A DNA stretch of 64,000 nt. Origin: Anticarsia gemmatalis. Lineage: Eukaryota > Arthropoda > Insecta > Lepidoptera > Erebidae. The translations under genes were made by a program, and so were the position numbers. This document shows positions 11,905 through 24,604 of this stretch, piece after piece. Position 1 is the first letter of the stretch. Each line of letters begins with the position of its first letter. The stretch lies in assembly GCF_050436995.1 (NCBI RefSeq), contig NC_134746.1:13700501-13764500 (forward strand), given 5' to 3'. The notes beneath the pieces were generated by a model. It saw nothing but the letters and a program-made list of their open reading frames with translations. It ran no database searches and had not been told where the DNA came from.

Positions 11905-12090
11905 GTTAACGTTCGACTGCAAACTGCAAACAGCAGCGGCATACAGACATGTGCTAGTGTCATCATTATATTGTAAAGTAACCGAATCTGACATCAACTG
12001 CAACTATCATACTACAGGTCGTTTGCAAAACTGCAGTTTGCAGTTGTCGATTGCAGTCAGCTGTCGTCTACAGTACCCAGGCTTCTAAGA
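11905..12090. repeat. CTGCAG/TTGCAG-rich palindromic repeat
   Basis: Repeated GACTGCAAACTGCAAACAGC, GTTTGCAAAACTGCAGTTTG and CAGTTGTCGATTGCAG blocks form overlapping inverted repeats. This looks like a decayed MITE. The open frame running through it (11,900-12,088) is an artefact of the repeat. Confidence 0.5.
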
Positions 12091-12432
12091 ATCACATCTT
12101 AATTTATTAATTAACAACACCTATGAGAATTTTATTTATATAAAAATAAAATACTTCACATTAAAAAAGCAAAAGATAATAACAATATATTAATAGAATA
12201 TATAACAATATATAAGAGCAAGCGTTATTAAATGTAATTCGGGGCACGTATTCGGATCATAATCAGAACAAGCCCGAACATTGTCAGCTCAACGTTTTAC
12301 ACTAACTGAAAATACCTGAAAATATCTGAAATAATCCAGTTAATATTAACACAACTATGTTGGTTCAAGTATGTGGAAGTTAAGTGAAATTTTCGATTTA
12401 ATATATTGCTGCAATAGATTTTATTAAATTAT

Positions 12433-12640
12433 GCTCTACCAGCTTTTGCCCGTGACTCTGTTCGCGTGGATTAGTTACATGTTATGGCTTATTTCCCAGT
12501 TCCCGCATAGTTCCCGTTTCCATGGGATTTTTGGGATATTTCTAGGACAATTTGAAAGTGAGACTATTTTTACACAAAATTTCATCATAAAGCATGAAGT
12601 GTGACAGACAGACAAAGGTACTTTTACATTAACAATGTTA
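12433..12640 (+). mobile_element. Decayed RTE 3' end
   Basis: Starts CCAGCTTTTGCCCGTGACTC with GTTCGCGTGG, then CACAAAATTTCATCATAAAG and GACAGACAGACAAAGGTACT near the end. The order matches the copy at 9,747 but is diverged. Confidence 0.55.
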
Positions 12641-13749
12641 GAAGGAATTCGGTTTTTTTTTTCATTTACTAAGAAATAGTTGTGTAATTGTTCGTCACTG
12701 CAGGTTACAAGATTCAATTGATTTCTCAGGTCGAGAAAAGTGTTTTAGAGTTTTCCAAATGACAATGTTATCCTCAACTACAATCCAGAATCACTATAAT
12801 ATCAGACATACTCATGTCATAACTAAAACTCTGTCAAATTGTGTATCCAAATTCTCCTCTAATCTAATAAAAATTGGCTAAGAAACCTTACATCAACAAA
12901 ATTCCTAGACATTACCTAGTCTCGCAAACCTTAATAGAAAATCAGTACCAGGGAATCATAAAACGAAACGGTTATAACGACATCACTAATGAACTGAGTT
13001 ATCTATCGCAATACATCAGATAAATGAGAAAGATACTGTAGATACGACACCTCAGCCGCGAGTGTACTGCCGGTGACAAAAATTAGGATCAGTCGTTAAT
13101 CCTGTTATGTTACTAATTAAATTATTTCAGTTGAACTAGTAACGGTAGTAGTGGAATCTTGTCGTTCTGCTTTTTACTGTCTGTAGAGAAATGTGTTTAT
13201 TACTCTTTTGTTTATTTTTTAAGAAGTTAGTTAGATAGAGGTTGTTGGTTCTGTAGAGTATGTTAATTTTGCGGTCATTGAGATAATTAATTAAGTACAT
13301 TATAATCCTGTATGACAAGATGTATGGATATGAACGAGGCAAGAAACGCTGTAAGGATCGTATCAAGTGGCGTTCTTTGGTCTCTGTCAATCCCCATGCA
13401 AAATTCGTGACATTATATTTGTATATATATACATAATTTATATATTTGTATATAAATAAGTAGTATTACATTTCAGAGAGTTAGAATGACGATAGAATTA
13501 TGACATGAGATATATAAAATATGTATACATAAGATATAAAAAAATAAACTGAATCAAAGATGTGATCAAAATTCGCACTCATCACTTAAAGATTTTTTTT
13601 TAACAATAATTCTATTTTACTTAAAACATTTTGACCCACGATTCTTCCACCATCCCACACAACACACAAACAAAACCGCAACTACAAACAAAAAGCCTAC
13701 CTGAGCCGAAACGATTCGATTAATTAAAACAAATTCTAACACCAATAAA
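12641..13749. other. Non-coding stretch, nothing identified
   Basis: AT-rich with no convincing gene. The minus-strand frame at 13,136-13,390 has low-complexity composition and no domain. Confidence 0.5.
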
Positions 13750-13860
13750 AAGGTGATGGGCTGCGAGTGCCGCTGATAAACCTAACGAACGTTGTAATGA
13801 GCTCTCCCCGCGCACATTAGCCTCTCAAGCCGCCCGGAGGCTTCGCCCTAAAACCAGCAA
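13750..13860. other. GC-rich island
   Basis: Contains GATGGGCTGCGAGTGCCGCT, TCTCCCCGCGCACATTAG and AAGCCGCCCGGAGGCTTCGC. A GGCTT-centred inverted repeat (AAGCCGCCCGGAGGCTT) is visible. Possible conserved non-coding element; function unknown. Confidence 0.3.
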
Positions 13861-15099
13861 GTGTTGTAAAAACTTGCAGTTACACTATGTATGTACATCG
13901 CTTTACGACAGTCCCGGAAATGTCCGGCTATCAATTATGTGGCCGCTTTGGTTGTGTACGATTTGATGTGTGCAATCGTTTTGTTTGGGGATGATGCGAG
14001 ATTTATTGGATGATTAAATAGTTCAAAGTGTTTGATAATGGTTTGTTAAGACTTGAGTTTGAAAATAGCTGCAGATTTTTTTGTTAAGAATAGTTGTAGA
14101 TCAGGGTTGCTGTGAACGTGTGAAAAAATGTTATGACCATGATTACATATACCGGCGTTTGCTAAATAGGCATTATGTTTAGCGCGGTGTTTTCTCCTAT
14201 TGCCAAATACTCAGATATTAATATTATAGAAATATGTTTGAGTGTATAAAAATCCACCCCAAAATTAAAAAAATAACACGTCTACTTGGTTATTTATTCG
14301 ACAAATTCAGTATTTACAGAGATATCGGATAAGATGTATTTAAATTCGATAGATAAAAATTTTACACTTTGTTTAGTTTTATCTCAAATTCTAGGTTCAT
14401 AACCTGAGAACACAAAAACATGTTTAACTACAAAAACATTTGTTACTATTAAATACTACTTACAAAAGTAAGACCTCAAAATAGGGGTTATATTCTACAC
14501 AATAATAAAATGTATTGATAGATTTTCTTTCGGCGATTTTCTAGAGATTAATAATTATTTTCATTATATCAGGAGAGTGTGTCCAAATGTTTGTCTAATT
14601 ATTTACAATTGTAACAATGCGCACTACGAAAAAAAAAATAATTTAACCAATTAACTATTCAAAAGGCCAATGTTTAATTTTTATAAGAAAATCTAGTAAT
14701 AAACTTAATTTTATTTTTTCAATGACATCGATTTTGTAAATTATCGTCAAGATTTCCATTGAAAACCTAATTTAATCAAACGACAACAAAAACATATCTT
14801 ATCTATACATTATCTCGCACATTACCATGAAAGGACTATTATTTAGCGAACATCGTCTAAGAAAGTTATCGGAACAAACATTTACAAGACGTATTATAGT
14901 AAAACTTACATGTTGCGAACACGGGAAGGACGAGAGCGACGGGAACCAAGACAACTTGTCACACACAAAGTACACCGACACAAAACAACACACAGGAGCG
15001 TCTCCCCAGCCCATGGCGGATACAGATTTATCAGAATCGCTCAATTTATCATAACGAGACCGGGGACATTCGTTACGACACGTCAAAACTAAAATAGAA
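13861..15099. other. Non-coding stretch, AT-rich
   Basis: No gene or recognisable repeat. The overlapping frames at 14,799-15,149 lie at its end and have no known domain. Confidence 0.45.
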
Positions 15100-15800
15100 T
15101 TCACTTGTTTGTGTCCAAACACAAGCCACGTGCGTCCCAGCCCGCTCACCGATCATATCTGACGCACAACTTACCTTATAACACGAAAAACCGACAAAAC
15201 TCATACAAAAATCACATGCAAACATACAAACACACTCCCTAATAACACTATTTCACATAAATTAATACAAAATCAATGAATACGTTCACCTTTGATGTTC
15301 CATGTTTCGTCGCTCGTTTTAATTCAAATAAGTCTTTAAAACTAGGTTAAAGCAGTTTATTTCGTAAATGACACTATTCACTGTACAGCATGGCATTTAG
15401 CGTTTGATTTACGACAATACTGCGCCCTTATTTGCTCAGCAAAAAGTTTTTAGTGACAATAAAATCGATAATGTTTGAACATTAATTATGTTATCTGTGT
15501 GACGTGAACGCACCTGAAGTGAAAGCGCGGGAAGCTCATTCGTCAAGTTGGCTTGTCGTTTGGCGGCAAAACGCGCGCCATTCATCGGAGCCATTTACAA
15601 ATCCGTATCATTGTTGTGTGACGAGCACTGAGCAGTGGGAGCACTCGCGGGACGAGAATATCACTTTTAACGTTAAATGTACGTAAGTACGTGGTGGTGG
15701 CGCGTGGCTCGGCCGTGGGGCGGCGCGCGTAGGTGTTGACTAGCCCGCGAAATGTTGTACAGTGGACTGGAACACGCTCTCTGCGGTCGCGTATTTTTCT
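15100..15800. promoter_or_regulatory. CpG-rich promoter-like or first-exon region
   Basis: From about 15,490 to 15,780 CpG and GC content rise well above background (GAAAGCGCGGGAAGC, AAACGCGCGCCATTC, GGGGCGGCGCGCGTAG). A strong + strand splice-donor-like ACGTAAGTAC sits at 15,680-15,689. On the minus strand, donor-like AAGGTAAGTT reads at 15,177-15,168 and CATGTAAGTT near 14,912-14,903. This fits untranslated first exons, perhaps divergent, of a gene with long introns. No coding exon is visible, so this is an inference from composition and splice-like signals. Confidence 0.35.
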
Positions 15801-16937
15801 ATTCTATACATTTGTTCTCAATCGTGTCATATCATGAGCGGTGGACATCTCCGCGCTATTTATAATTGACCCTAAAAGTATGCTGATGTAGTGTGAATTT
15901 CCTCGCGGCAGACAATCGGTGTCGGAGACGAGAGCAGTTTTGTAAAATTGTTTATCTTTGCGTGCGTCTTTTGTTCCACAATGATTGGTTTTCTATTTTT
16001 CGCTCTCAGTTTATGTACTCTTGTTTTGAAATGTTTGATAGAAGTGCTTTTTAAAAGTCTAAAATACACACTCTAAAGAAGTATCCTAGGAAATGGATTT
16101 TAGTTTTAAATTGAGTACATCCGGAATTTTGAACTTGTTTTAAAGAAATTACTAACTAACACAATCATATCGAGCATCGTTTAGTTCCGTTTTCAGAAAA
16201 CAAAATTAGTTTTTCCAACTTTGACAACTAGACACATTTCTAAATTCAACGTTCACAAAAAACACTACATTGTCAATATCTAAGCCGTACGTGGGCTTAC
16301 AGGGCGGCTGGGTAAGGGACAAGCCGTAAAATTTGAGTTGAGCCATTTTCGCTGTGTACTGATGAGTCAAAACAAACAAGGCTTAACTACGTTTTTCAAT
16401 TGGGACTGCTGAAGGTCACACAGGATAGCTGGTCAGCAACCTAGAATTGGAGTCTTTTAGTATTTTTGATATTTTCCACGTACTCAAACCTACTGAAGTA
16501 TTTCTTATATAGACGACACTGGGTGTCGCCCTTTTCTATGTAGTATGTATTCTTCTGTGCTATGTAGTAATCAACTCGTAGATTTTGTTGTCAATTAAAC
16601 AAATAATAATAGATAATACGGCAGTGTAAAAAACAGACTATATTCGGGCGAAATGTTTTACGATAAAATAATCTTAATATTTGGTAAGGGAAAAGAAAAA
16701 CAATTAATTCGTAATCCGTAATGTAAAAGTTGCTTGTCTTTAAATAACTTATATATATAAACATATTTTAAGAAATGAAATGTGTCTGGTAAATGTAAAT
16801 TTAATAGTGTATACCTCTAGAAGTTTGAAATTCACATCGGGAGAAATAAATACTGATACGTGTTTCTGTAATACCATCAATAACTAAAATATGTTCGGGC
16901 ATTAACATATTTTAAACTACCTCTGCTTAAACATATA
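15801..16937. other. Non-coding stretch
   Basis: AT-rich with no gene or clear repeat. If the CpG-rich region just left is a promoter, this could be first intron. Confidence 0.4.
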
Positions 16938-17158
16938 TTACTAGAGGCCGCCCGCGAGTTCGTCCGCGTGGTAACCTTTCCCGTGTAAATCCCGATCCCT
17001 CGGGAACTCCGGGATAAAAAGTATGTGTTATTCTGGGTCTTCAGCTACCTGTATGCCAAATTTCATCGTAATCGATTCAGTAGTATTTGCGTGAAAGAGT
17101 TACAAACATTCATACATACATACTCACAAACTTTCACATTTATAATATTAGTAGGATA
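16938..17158 (+). mobile_element. RTE-type LINE 3' end
   Basis: Opens ACTAGAGGCCGCCCGCGAGT with TCGTCCGCGTGG, contains TCCCGATCCCTCGGGAACTC and TGCCAAATTTCATCGTAATC, a CATACATACATACTCAC run, and ends TATAATATTAGTAGGAT. A good family match. Confidence 0.8.
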
Positions 17159-17454
17159 GGATCTTATTCCTTTACAAATTATTGCAGTTTTCCGCATAGA
17201 AACAATTTGTTCCGTAATTTGCGACAAGTTATTAAATACGATCATATAACAACGATCATAGACAATGTCCCTAACGATGCTATAACTCTATGGAATATGT
17301 CAGCATGTGATCATGTGTATGATAATGTAATGGCGTCTTGAATATTACTTTATTTGTTATTACGTATTTGTTTGTTTGTTAGTGTTATAGGAAATTGTGT
17401 AACAATCTGTTATTGGAAAATATTGTACTATGAGACTCAAGGGGTTAGAAAGAA

Positions 17455-17790
17455 AATACATAAGTTCTGAGGGTGGTTCCCTTTCACTACTTGAAATGGC
17501 AACCGACAAATTTTATTAGTATGAAAATCTTATCAGCGCCTCTAGCGGGTGCCGTAAGAACTAATTGTTTAGTACATTTTAAATGTCAAATACTCAATAC
17601 TCGTTAGTGCTGACGGTAGAGAGTCGATACAAAAAAAATATTTACTACAGATAATAATCAATAACCGAGTATACCGAGCTATAGAGAAAATTGGTATGAA
17701 AATGTAACAAGCGCCTCTAGTGCGTTTTGTAAGAACTAATTTTCTTCTTCGATATGAAATGTCAAACTTCATACTCTATAATGCCTGGTG
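17455..17790. repeat. Two diverged direct copies of a GCGCCTCTAG repeat
   Basis: Copies at about 17,520-17,600 and 17,700-17,775 share AGCGCCTCTAG, GTAAGAACTAATT and GAAATGTCAAA-like blocks in the same order. Probably a decayed dispersed element. Confidence 0.5.
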
Positions 17791-17934
17791 TAAATCCTGC
17801 AACAGTTTATATTTAACTACTGCAATATGACGCCACGAACCAATAACAGCTGGTACTAAATTAGTGATTGATGGACGTGTATTTAATTATCTAAAACTAG
17901 GTGAATTGCACACTTAAAAATCTTCAACAACGGT

Positions 17935-18080
17935 TGATATTTGACCAAAAAACAACCAGTAATCTCGGGTCTACAACTTCCCCCTTATTTCTATCCCCAT
18001 GTTAAACATCATCTAAATCGGTTCATCAATTTAAAGCATAACAGACAAACATTAGCATTTTTAATATGAATACGAATTTT
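17935..18080 (+). mobile_element. Decayed RTE remnant
   Basis: CATCATCTAAATCGGTTCAT, AACAGACAAACATTAGCATT and TTTTAATATGAATACG follow the usual RTE 3' order but most of the 5' half is unrecognisable. Confidence 0.4.
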
Positions 18081-20984
18081 CATTTTTCGTAAGCCAAGCC
18101 AAGTGGCCAATTCCAGCCCTAGCAATAAATTCTCCGTGCCACAATCTCAGTGATAGTTTGTGCAAATATTTCATTGTAGGCGCATCGTAAAACAGACGCG
18201 AGGAGCCTGTATCTGTTATGCTAATACACTCGCGATATCTACAGTGGAGATAAGCTTGCTAGCTTGTATAGTCACCGACGTTATATGCAGCTATACTAAG
18301 TTATAGTTTGTAAATGTAGCTTTTTGACTGAAATCAATATAGACCGGAACCAATAGATTTGGTGCAGCTTTATGTGAAAAAAACAGGTCAATAAAAATCT
18401 CTTTAGATAACGAAGACGAAGCGATTGTTATATAAAATGGTGGATGCAATTATTTTTATTAAATACACAAGAGCATAAAAATTCTGATATCCATTTTAAT
18501 ATTATAAATGTAAAAATTCTGCCTTTTAAGCCTTTACGATGAAATTGTCCATGGAGAAAGTGGCAGAAGCGAGATCAAACTAAGAACAGCATGAACAAAA
18601 ATATTTTTATTTATTTAATGCTTACAGCTTTACGCTAGTCGGTTACTTAATTGATGAAAGCACAGAACATTGAATATAGATGCGGGTCAAATTGCGGCAA
18701 AGAATAGTGTGTGTGTGTACATATTTTTGCACGCAACTGTACTTTGTACGTTTTAGAGCCAGAACGTGATGGAAAAGAACTGAGGTTGGCGTGATGAAAC
18801 ATAAATTAATTTTATAATGTTTTTTGAGATTCAGATAGGCTGTTTTCGATTTTATTGAACAAACATTATTTATAGTTTTAGACATTGAATTAGCTTAGTA
18901 TACCCCAGATATTTGCGATTTATTTATCTTAATTTTGCAAAGAAAGCATGAAGAAAAAGGTGAACTTAACAAATTATTCACATAGTACTACGGTATTTAC
19001 CAAATCACATGGACTATTAAAAGCAACATCTTAAATTAGTAATGGAAGCAAAATATATTATTAAGTTTGTTCTATATTCCCATCTCTGTCATTCTAATAC
19101 AAAACTATCGTCCATTTTCAATAGTTTTTCCAACTGCTAACGTAGTTACCCTTTGAAGTTCAATAATGGCTATTGTAAAGCAATAAATAAATAAAATTTG
19201 GCCGCTACTCGCCGCTCGCGTGCGTACTAACGCGTTCTATATACCTTTACACATTGTGCATATTTTACTCTTAGTCTTGCATGAGTTATAATATTTTGTT
19301 GCTATGTTATGCTGTGCTTTCATATCTTTGCTATGTGGGTATAATATTAGTTACTATGTGTTTTGTTGTAAAAATATGTAAATAACGCAGTTTAGAATGG
19401 TTTTTCAGATGAATTAATAAGTTAACTTTTTCTTGTCTCGCTTAATAAAACATGGATAATAGATGTCGTTTGTAACTCTGGTGGTTCAAGCAAATAATTA
19501 AAATTCTAAAGGCCTTGCTCACGGCGTAGTTATCAAATTGTATTTACGCAAGTTTATAGCTGAAAATAAGCACTCATATGCACGTGTATTATTCTACCAA
19601 TCTTCGTAAATGTATTTTCTAAAATGCCAAAAGATATTTGCGTAATCCGAAAATGCGCCCAATCTGTATCCGCCCTAAGGCAACGTCACACAAAATTGCA
19701 ATATTTTGTGCCAATGCCCGATGTCATATTCGGGTGCAATATTGATCAAATCGTGTGTGACTGTGTACACGCTTGTGTAGAGCCACGGGAAATGAAAAAA
19801 ACGTTCTAAAACTTGAGTATGATGACGTCAAAATTACGCTATGGTGTATGAATTGATTTAGACTGTTTGTAATTTGTGTCTGTGCTTAAATCTTTTGGGT
19901 ACTTGACAACAGTTAAATCAGCTACTCTTTATGGAATGTCAAAAATATATTGTAATTTGAAGTATAGAAATACAGGATAGTGACGTCATGATACCGTATT
20001 GTCGTTCGAATCAAATGGATGCCTGATAAAATGTTTCAGTTTGAGATAGTTACAGTTTCAACATTATTTACAAGATACAAGCGCAACACAAGAACAATTC
20101 TTAGTGTAGAAGTTGTCTTGTTAATACAATTTCTTCTAAAGTGGACCTAAACATGGTTCACTAGCATATAGTGTATTTTTTTATAAAAATACTTACTCAA
20201 CAATTTTAATTTTCATAAATTGTTCACCATGTGAAATTTACCACAAACGTTTCAGGGCAGTTTTATTGTAAAGTACATTTAATTTATACAGGTACAGTTA
20301 CTGTTTCACATAACTTCAGGTTTGCCAAAAAGCAAAATTCACATACATTATTATTTATTCCCACTTTTCAACTTTTTTATGTACTTCTATTGAAATGAAT
20401 AGACTGTACGGAACAATGGTATATCGTATAATATTTATTTAATAAACTAAGCACATTGTTTTTATAAAATGCTGTTGTTTTGTCTGAATACAATACATGT
20501 GCTTTTTTGAATGTGCGTTATTGTTCAATGTTCATGAATAAATAAATAAAACAGGTTTAGATAATACGTGGTACATGAATAATCAGCAAATAATAATAAT
20601 ACACAATTTGTTTATCAAAAAAAAACAGGGTTTGTTATTGCATACTTTTAAAATTAGTATAGACGTACATTATGAGTTAAAAGCAAATAAAATAGCAAAA
20701 AAAGGGTTTACTCCGCTTTAAAATCCGCTTGGGGAACAACTAATCAACAAGATTTGGATGAAAATTTTAAATAATTTGATAAATAACTATGTATAAAAAG
20801 AATCTTTATTTGAAAAAAAAAATGGCAATAATTAAATTATTATTAGGCCGCTCCTCCACAAAATAATATACAATTGGTAATACCAAACACAAATGAGAGA
20901 TAACGGTTAATGAAACTTAGAAAATAAACTTCACTGCCCAACCTTATGTAAATGTTAGTTGTCTTTTCAAATAGAAAAGACTTA
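18081..20984. other. Non-coding stretch with minor repeat remnants
   Basis: A SINE-tail fragment lies at about 20,080-20,135 (CACAAGAACAATTCTTAGTG), matching the tail of the SINE at 48,783. A small CG-rich patch at about 19,200-19,235 (CGCCGCTCGCGTGCGTACTA) and an imperfect inverted repeat around 19,690-19,760 are the only other features. No gene. Confidence 0.45.
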
Positions 20985-21105
20985 CCCACGGTTTCTGAGG
21001 TACACTTAGCGGTAGTTTATCTATTCAATAGCGTTAAAACTCATATAGAGAAAACTCTATTGAATAATAGATAAACTAACGTTAAGTGGACTCAGAAACC
21101 GGGGG
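20985..21105. mobile_element. Foldback MITE, copy 1
   Basis: Imperfect inverted arms: ACGGTTTCTGAGGTACAC with TAGCGGTAGTTTATCTATTC on the left and TAGATAAACTAACGTTAAG with ACTCAGAAACCGGG on the right. A second, shorter copy lies at 24,121-24,229. Confidence 0.75.
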
Positions 21106-22280
21106 CTAGCAGTTGCCTCTTTACACAGTTATAGATAATAATATGTAGGGGAAGTCGTGTGCGTGTATTGAACTATTTCAGTCGTCACTAGTATTGCTAA
21201 TAGAATTATACTCGTCACGGAACTAGGCTTATTGCATATTAAATATTATGTAACCTGCCACGTAACAACGTACTTTTAAAGTAGAACTAACTATACGAGA
21301 CTTAAGCTGATTTTGTAAAATTTTAATAATTTAAACTTTATGATACTTTTGTTTGTGTATGTATATCTTCTAGATGTATATAAATAGCGTTATAATTGTT
21401 GTAATGAATAAATATTTTGGTCTCTGTACACCCCTATGGGAACGAGGCGTGATTTTATGAAAATCTAGTATAGCAAAAGGCGCGCCCCCAATTACATGAT
21501 TATCATTGCCAATAGCGAAACTCGAATGTGTTTTATACACTTATGCCTACTTCTTCGAATATAACAGGTGTGATATTATGTACCGATGTCTAAAATCTAA
21601 ACTAAACTCGTAAAAAATTGTCCTTCAGTTGCACTAGTCACTCGACATATCGAGGTAGTAGTATTTTTTTATTTATTCACTATTTGATATTAATGAATAA
21701 ACAAAATAGCGGTGTGGTGAAATTTAAACTTATTTTAGTTTTTTTTTATTGATATCTGCAATAATATTCTCTGTCATTCTTGCTTCTTCTCTATTATTAT
21801 TGTCATCTCACCTCTTACCCAATTCATATGACGCATAGATTAAAAAGAAAGAATTATAGCTGTCTCCCTCATATGATATACGACTCACTCTGTCTGGAGA
21901 ATATTACATAGAATTAACAATGGGACGTTAGATAAAATTCCTTTTGGTTATTTTTATAGGTATTTTTTAAATAGTGACATAGTTAATGCGTGGCGCAACG
22001 GTCAAAGGTATTTTTCCATAGCTCGCAATCCTTGATTTGTCAAGAGTTGAATATTTTGTAGGTTTTTCTAAGATTTTGGACTACACATATTTTGTCTTCA
22101 ATCAGAGCAAAAAAATACTACGATTTCTTTAACAGTTGTTTATTTATCTTCGCAACAAGCGAAACCCCATTTTGATATTAATATGACTTAATATTATTTA
22201 ACCATTTTATTTTATGATGTTGAAAAATTACTTGTTTCAAAAATCTGAGTTTATGCACCATGTGAAATGAACCGGTGACG
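21106..22280. other. Non-coding stretch before the array
   Basis: AT-rich. A GGTCTCTGTACACCCC and GAGGCGTGATTTTATG patch at about 21,418-21,460 recurs in diverged form at 27,472-27,515, so it is a dispersed repeat. No copy of the array element is visible here. Confidence 0.45.
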
Positions 22281-22329
22281 TCACGTGGTAAAGGGCAAAT
22301 GTTACTAGGATACCACGAGCGACCAGGAG
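22281..22329 (+). repeat. M1 copy, left edge
   Basis: TCACGTGGTAAAGGGC, then GTTACTAGGATACCACGAG and CCAGGAG. The upstream GTGACG abuts the core. It closely resembles the right-edge copy at 61,692 (both have AAAGGGCAAA after TCACGTG), unlike the copies between. Confidence 0.8.
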
Positions 22330-22992
22330 CTCTCGTACAACTGAGATGCACGCAGGTATCATTGTATGCACCACGCACACGTACATACAACTGTGTAACC
22401 ACATGGGGTTTTTGAAAATTTCCAAGCGAATAGCTGTGCTACTCTTGCACGAGTAAATTCTTACTGCACACTGCGTGATGAAAAGAGATAGAAAATACCA
22501 GACATAGGGGTTGGGGTTTCCCACACAGTAATAAAGTTTTCCAATGTCTCTACAAGAGTGTGTGTAATAGTGTTGAAGTTGCAAGCGTTTGAAAGGTTTT
22601 TTTTTTATATGGCTGCTAATTAATCTTCTTAATTACTTTTGGCAATTAGACTTTTTCAGTGTCGATCGAAACATTATTTATTTTAAAGGAAGTTTTGTTT
22701 AATTATTACTTTTCTGCAACACAGCTTATAATAACAGAGGCTCGAGTACCTTGGATTTTCTTTCCTAATGTAAAAAATCAATCATACATAGTCGTGCCCG
22801 TGGGCCCCTTACTTCTTAAGGCATTGACCCCAATCCATCTCCAACTTATTCTATTAAAAACTTTGTTCAAAAAGGTCCCATTCACTGCACAAAACCGCAC
22901 AAATTGTCAGTTATTAGCCGTTTTTTGTCGAACGAAACCGAACAATGGTACCGTTAAAACGGTTTTAAAACCAACCCCCAGTTTATTAGGGG

Positions 22993-23062
22993 CGTGAGAA
23001 AGTTGCAGGGGCGGCACGTGGTTTAAATCTTTTGGTACTAGGATAGCAGGAGGTGTGAAGAG
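22993..23062 (+). repeat. M1 copy with CSL-like box
   Basis: CGTGAGAA at 22,993, GCACGTGG at 23,014, TACTAGGATAGCAGGAGG at 23,036 and final GAAGAG. Confidence 0.85.
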
Positions 23063-23514
23063 TTGGATACATTCCATTCGGGTGAATAGTGTCATTGTGT
23101 GTCTAGGCACTGTTTTCGTGTTTGAGTGTTCGATCGGGAATTGCGGGTATAGGGGCGGAGTTTACGTTATGAATGAAGAGCATATCGAGCTGGTACACTG
23201 TAGAACTTTTCCCGTTTTTGAAAAATTTTGTTTAAAACAGTTTCCTCGTTTGTTTTACTGATAATGTTGAATGCACATAAGGTTTTCTTTTTGACTAATT
23301 TCATTCAGACGGGGTGGAGCAAAACATACACAATTTTTAATAAGTAACACTTGTTTTCAGTAATAATCTAATTGCGTGCAAAGATTATGATTATCTGAAA
23401 ATGCTAGAAGATGGTTATATATTTTTTTCTTTTTTTATTGTTCTTAGAGTCCTGGGCTTTTTATTTAAATCTATTTACAACTGTATTACCCATATAAAAC
23501 ATGAACAACTTAGT

Positions 23515-23581
23515 AATTATGAAACCTAGTAACTTATTTTTGTATACTTTATACAAAAATAAGTTACTAGGTTTCATAATT
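23515..23581. repeat. Perfect inverted repeat, 32-bp arms
   Basis: Arms at 23,515-23,546 and 23,550-23,581 are exact reverse complements around a 3-bp loop. Outer ends are AATTATGAAACCTAG and CTAGGTTTCATAATT. It could be a tiny MITE or a foldback duplication of local sequence. Confidence 0.9.
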
Positions 23582-23650
23582 GTTTTACACAGAAATAGCT
23601 AGTCTAGGGTATACATGCGGTTTTCAGGTTCGTTGGACCTCAGTGAGCGC

Positions 23651-23700
23651 GTCACGTTTTCCAAAACATTCGATACCAGGACAATATGAGCTATCAAGAG
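23651..23700 (+). repeat. M1 copy
   Basis: GTCACGTTTTCCAAAACATT, then CGATACCAGGACAATATGAG and TATCAAGAG. Preceded by GTGAGCGC; the CSL-like box is lost. Confidence 0.92.
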
Positions 23701-24120
23701 GTCACCACAGCTCGATAGGGGTAGGGGAGCGAATGTGTGAAGAGTAAACCTAGGTTCCATTTTCAAGTGCTGTGTGTTCGACCGGGAAATTCGAACGTCC
23801 AGCCTGTAATAGGCGGGGTTACAGTTATCAATGAAACTTTGTTTGTGTGTGTATATGTAATTGCAGTAACAACACACAGAGAACAGTTACAGGGGCGGAT
23901 TTAGCTATTATAGAACTTAACACGAAATAAAAATGACAAATTAATTAATTTCGTATTCTCGCCGAATTCATTACATTCAAGGCCCGCTCTCACCATTTCT
24001 AAATATTTATCATAAAGTTTATCAGATTAAATTTTGACAATTGTTTTTATACTTTTATTGCTATTTTATTTAGCAGATAGGTTATCTGGCACTTTTTTAT
24101 AAATAGTCGAACTGATCCTA

Positions 24121-24229
24121 AAGCCCGGTTTCTAAGGTACATTTAGCGGTATCTATTCAATAGCGTTTTACCTGATATAAACTTGACAGTTTGAAAAGAT
24201 AAACTAAATGTGCTTCAGAAACCGGGCTT
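24121..24229. mobile_element. Foldback MITE, copy 2
   Basis: Arms AAGCCCGGTTTCTAAGGTAC and GCTTCAGAAACCGGGCTT match the family at 20,985-21,105. It is non-coding and lies between M1 copies. Confidence 0.75.
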
Positions 24230-24327
24230 AAGTTTCCTTACTCAGAGTAGTACAAAAATGATACAAATTAATTCTTATTAGAAACCAAAGCTTTATCGAA
24301 GAAGATCATGGATATTATAAGCGATAC

Positions 24328-24389
24328 TACTCTTACTTACTTCACCTATCCTAGTAGCCAACGCGATGATGAGCGTTCGTTTCCCACGG
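24328..24389 (-). repeat. Degenerate M1 copy
   Basis: On + it reads ACTCTTACTTACTTCACC, then TATCCTAGTAGCC and finally TTCCCACGG. Read on minus it has the CSL-like CGTGGGAA and ACTAGGATA, but the TCACGT block is lost. Confidence 0.55.
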
Positions 24390-24604
24390 CATTCCCACAG
24401 GTTCAGTCATGGTTTCCAGGAAAACCATCAAAAGATCCTTCATTCATCATTGTTGTTAACATTTTATTGTACAATCCTACTATTGTGTTTGACAGGTTAA
24501 ACAGCTGTTCCAATTGTGAAGAACTTCTGTTGAAGCTACACGTGCTTACATCAGTCTTTTTACACATGACATCCGTTACACGTGCTATTTCGAACAATGC
24601 ACCT

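Noticed and set aside
14799..15149. 116-residue minus-strand frame near the CpG-rich region
   Set aside because: No recognisable domain, Cys/Ser-rich random-like composition, and it crosses possible donor sites. Better treated as untranslated or chance.
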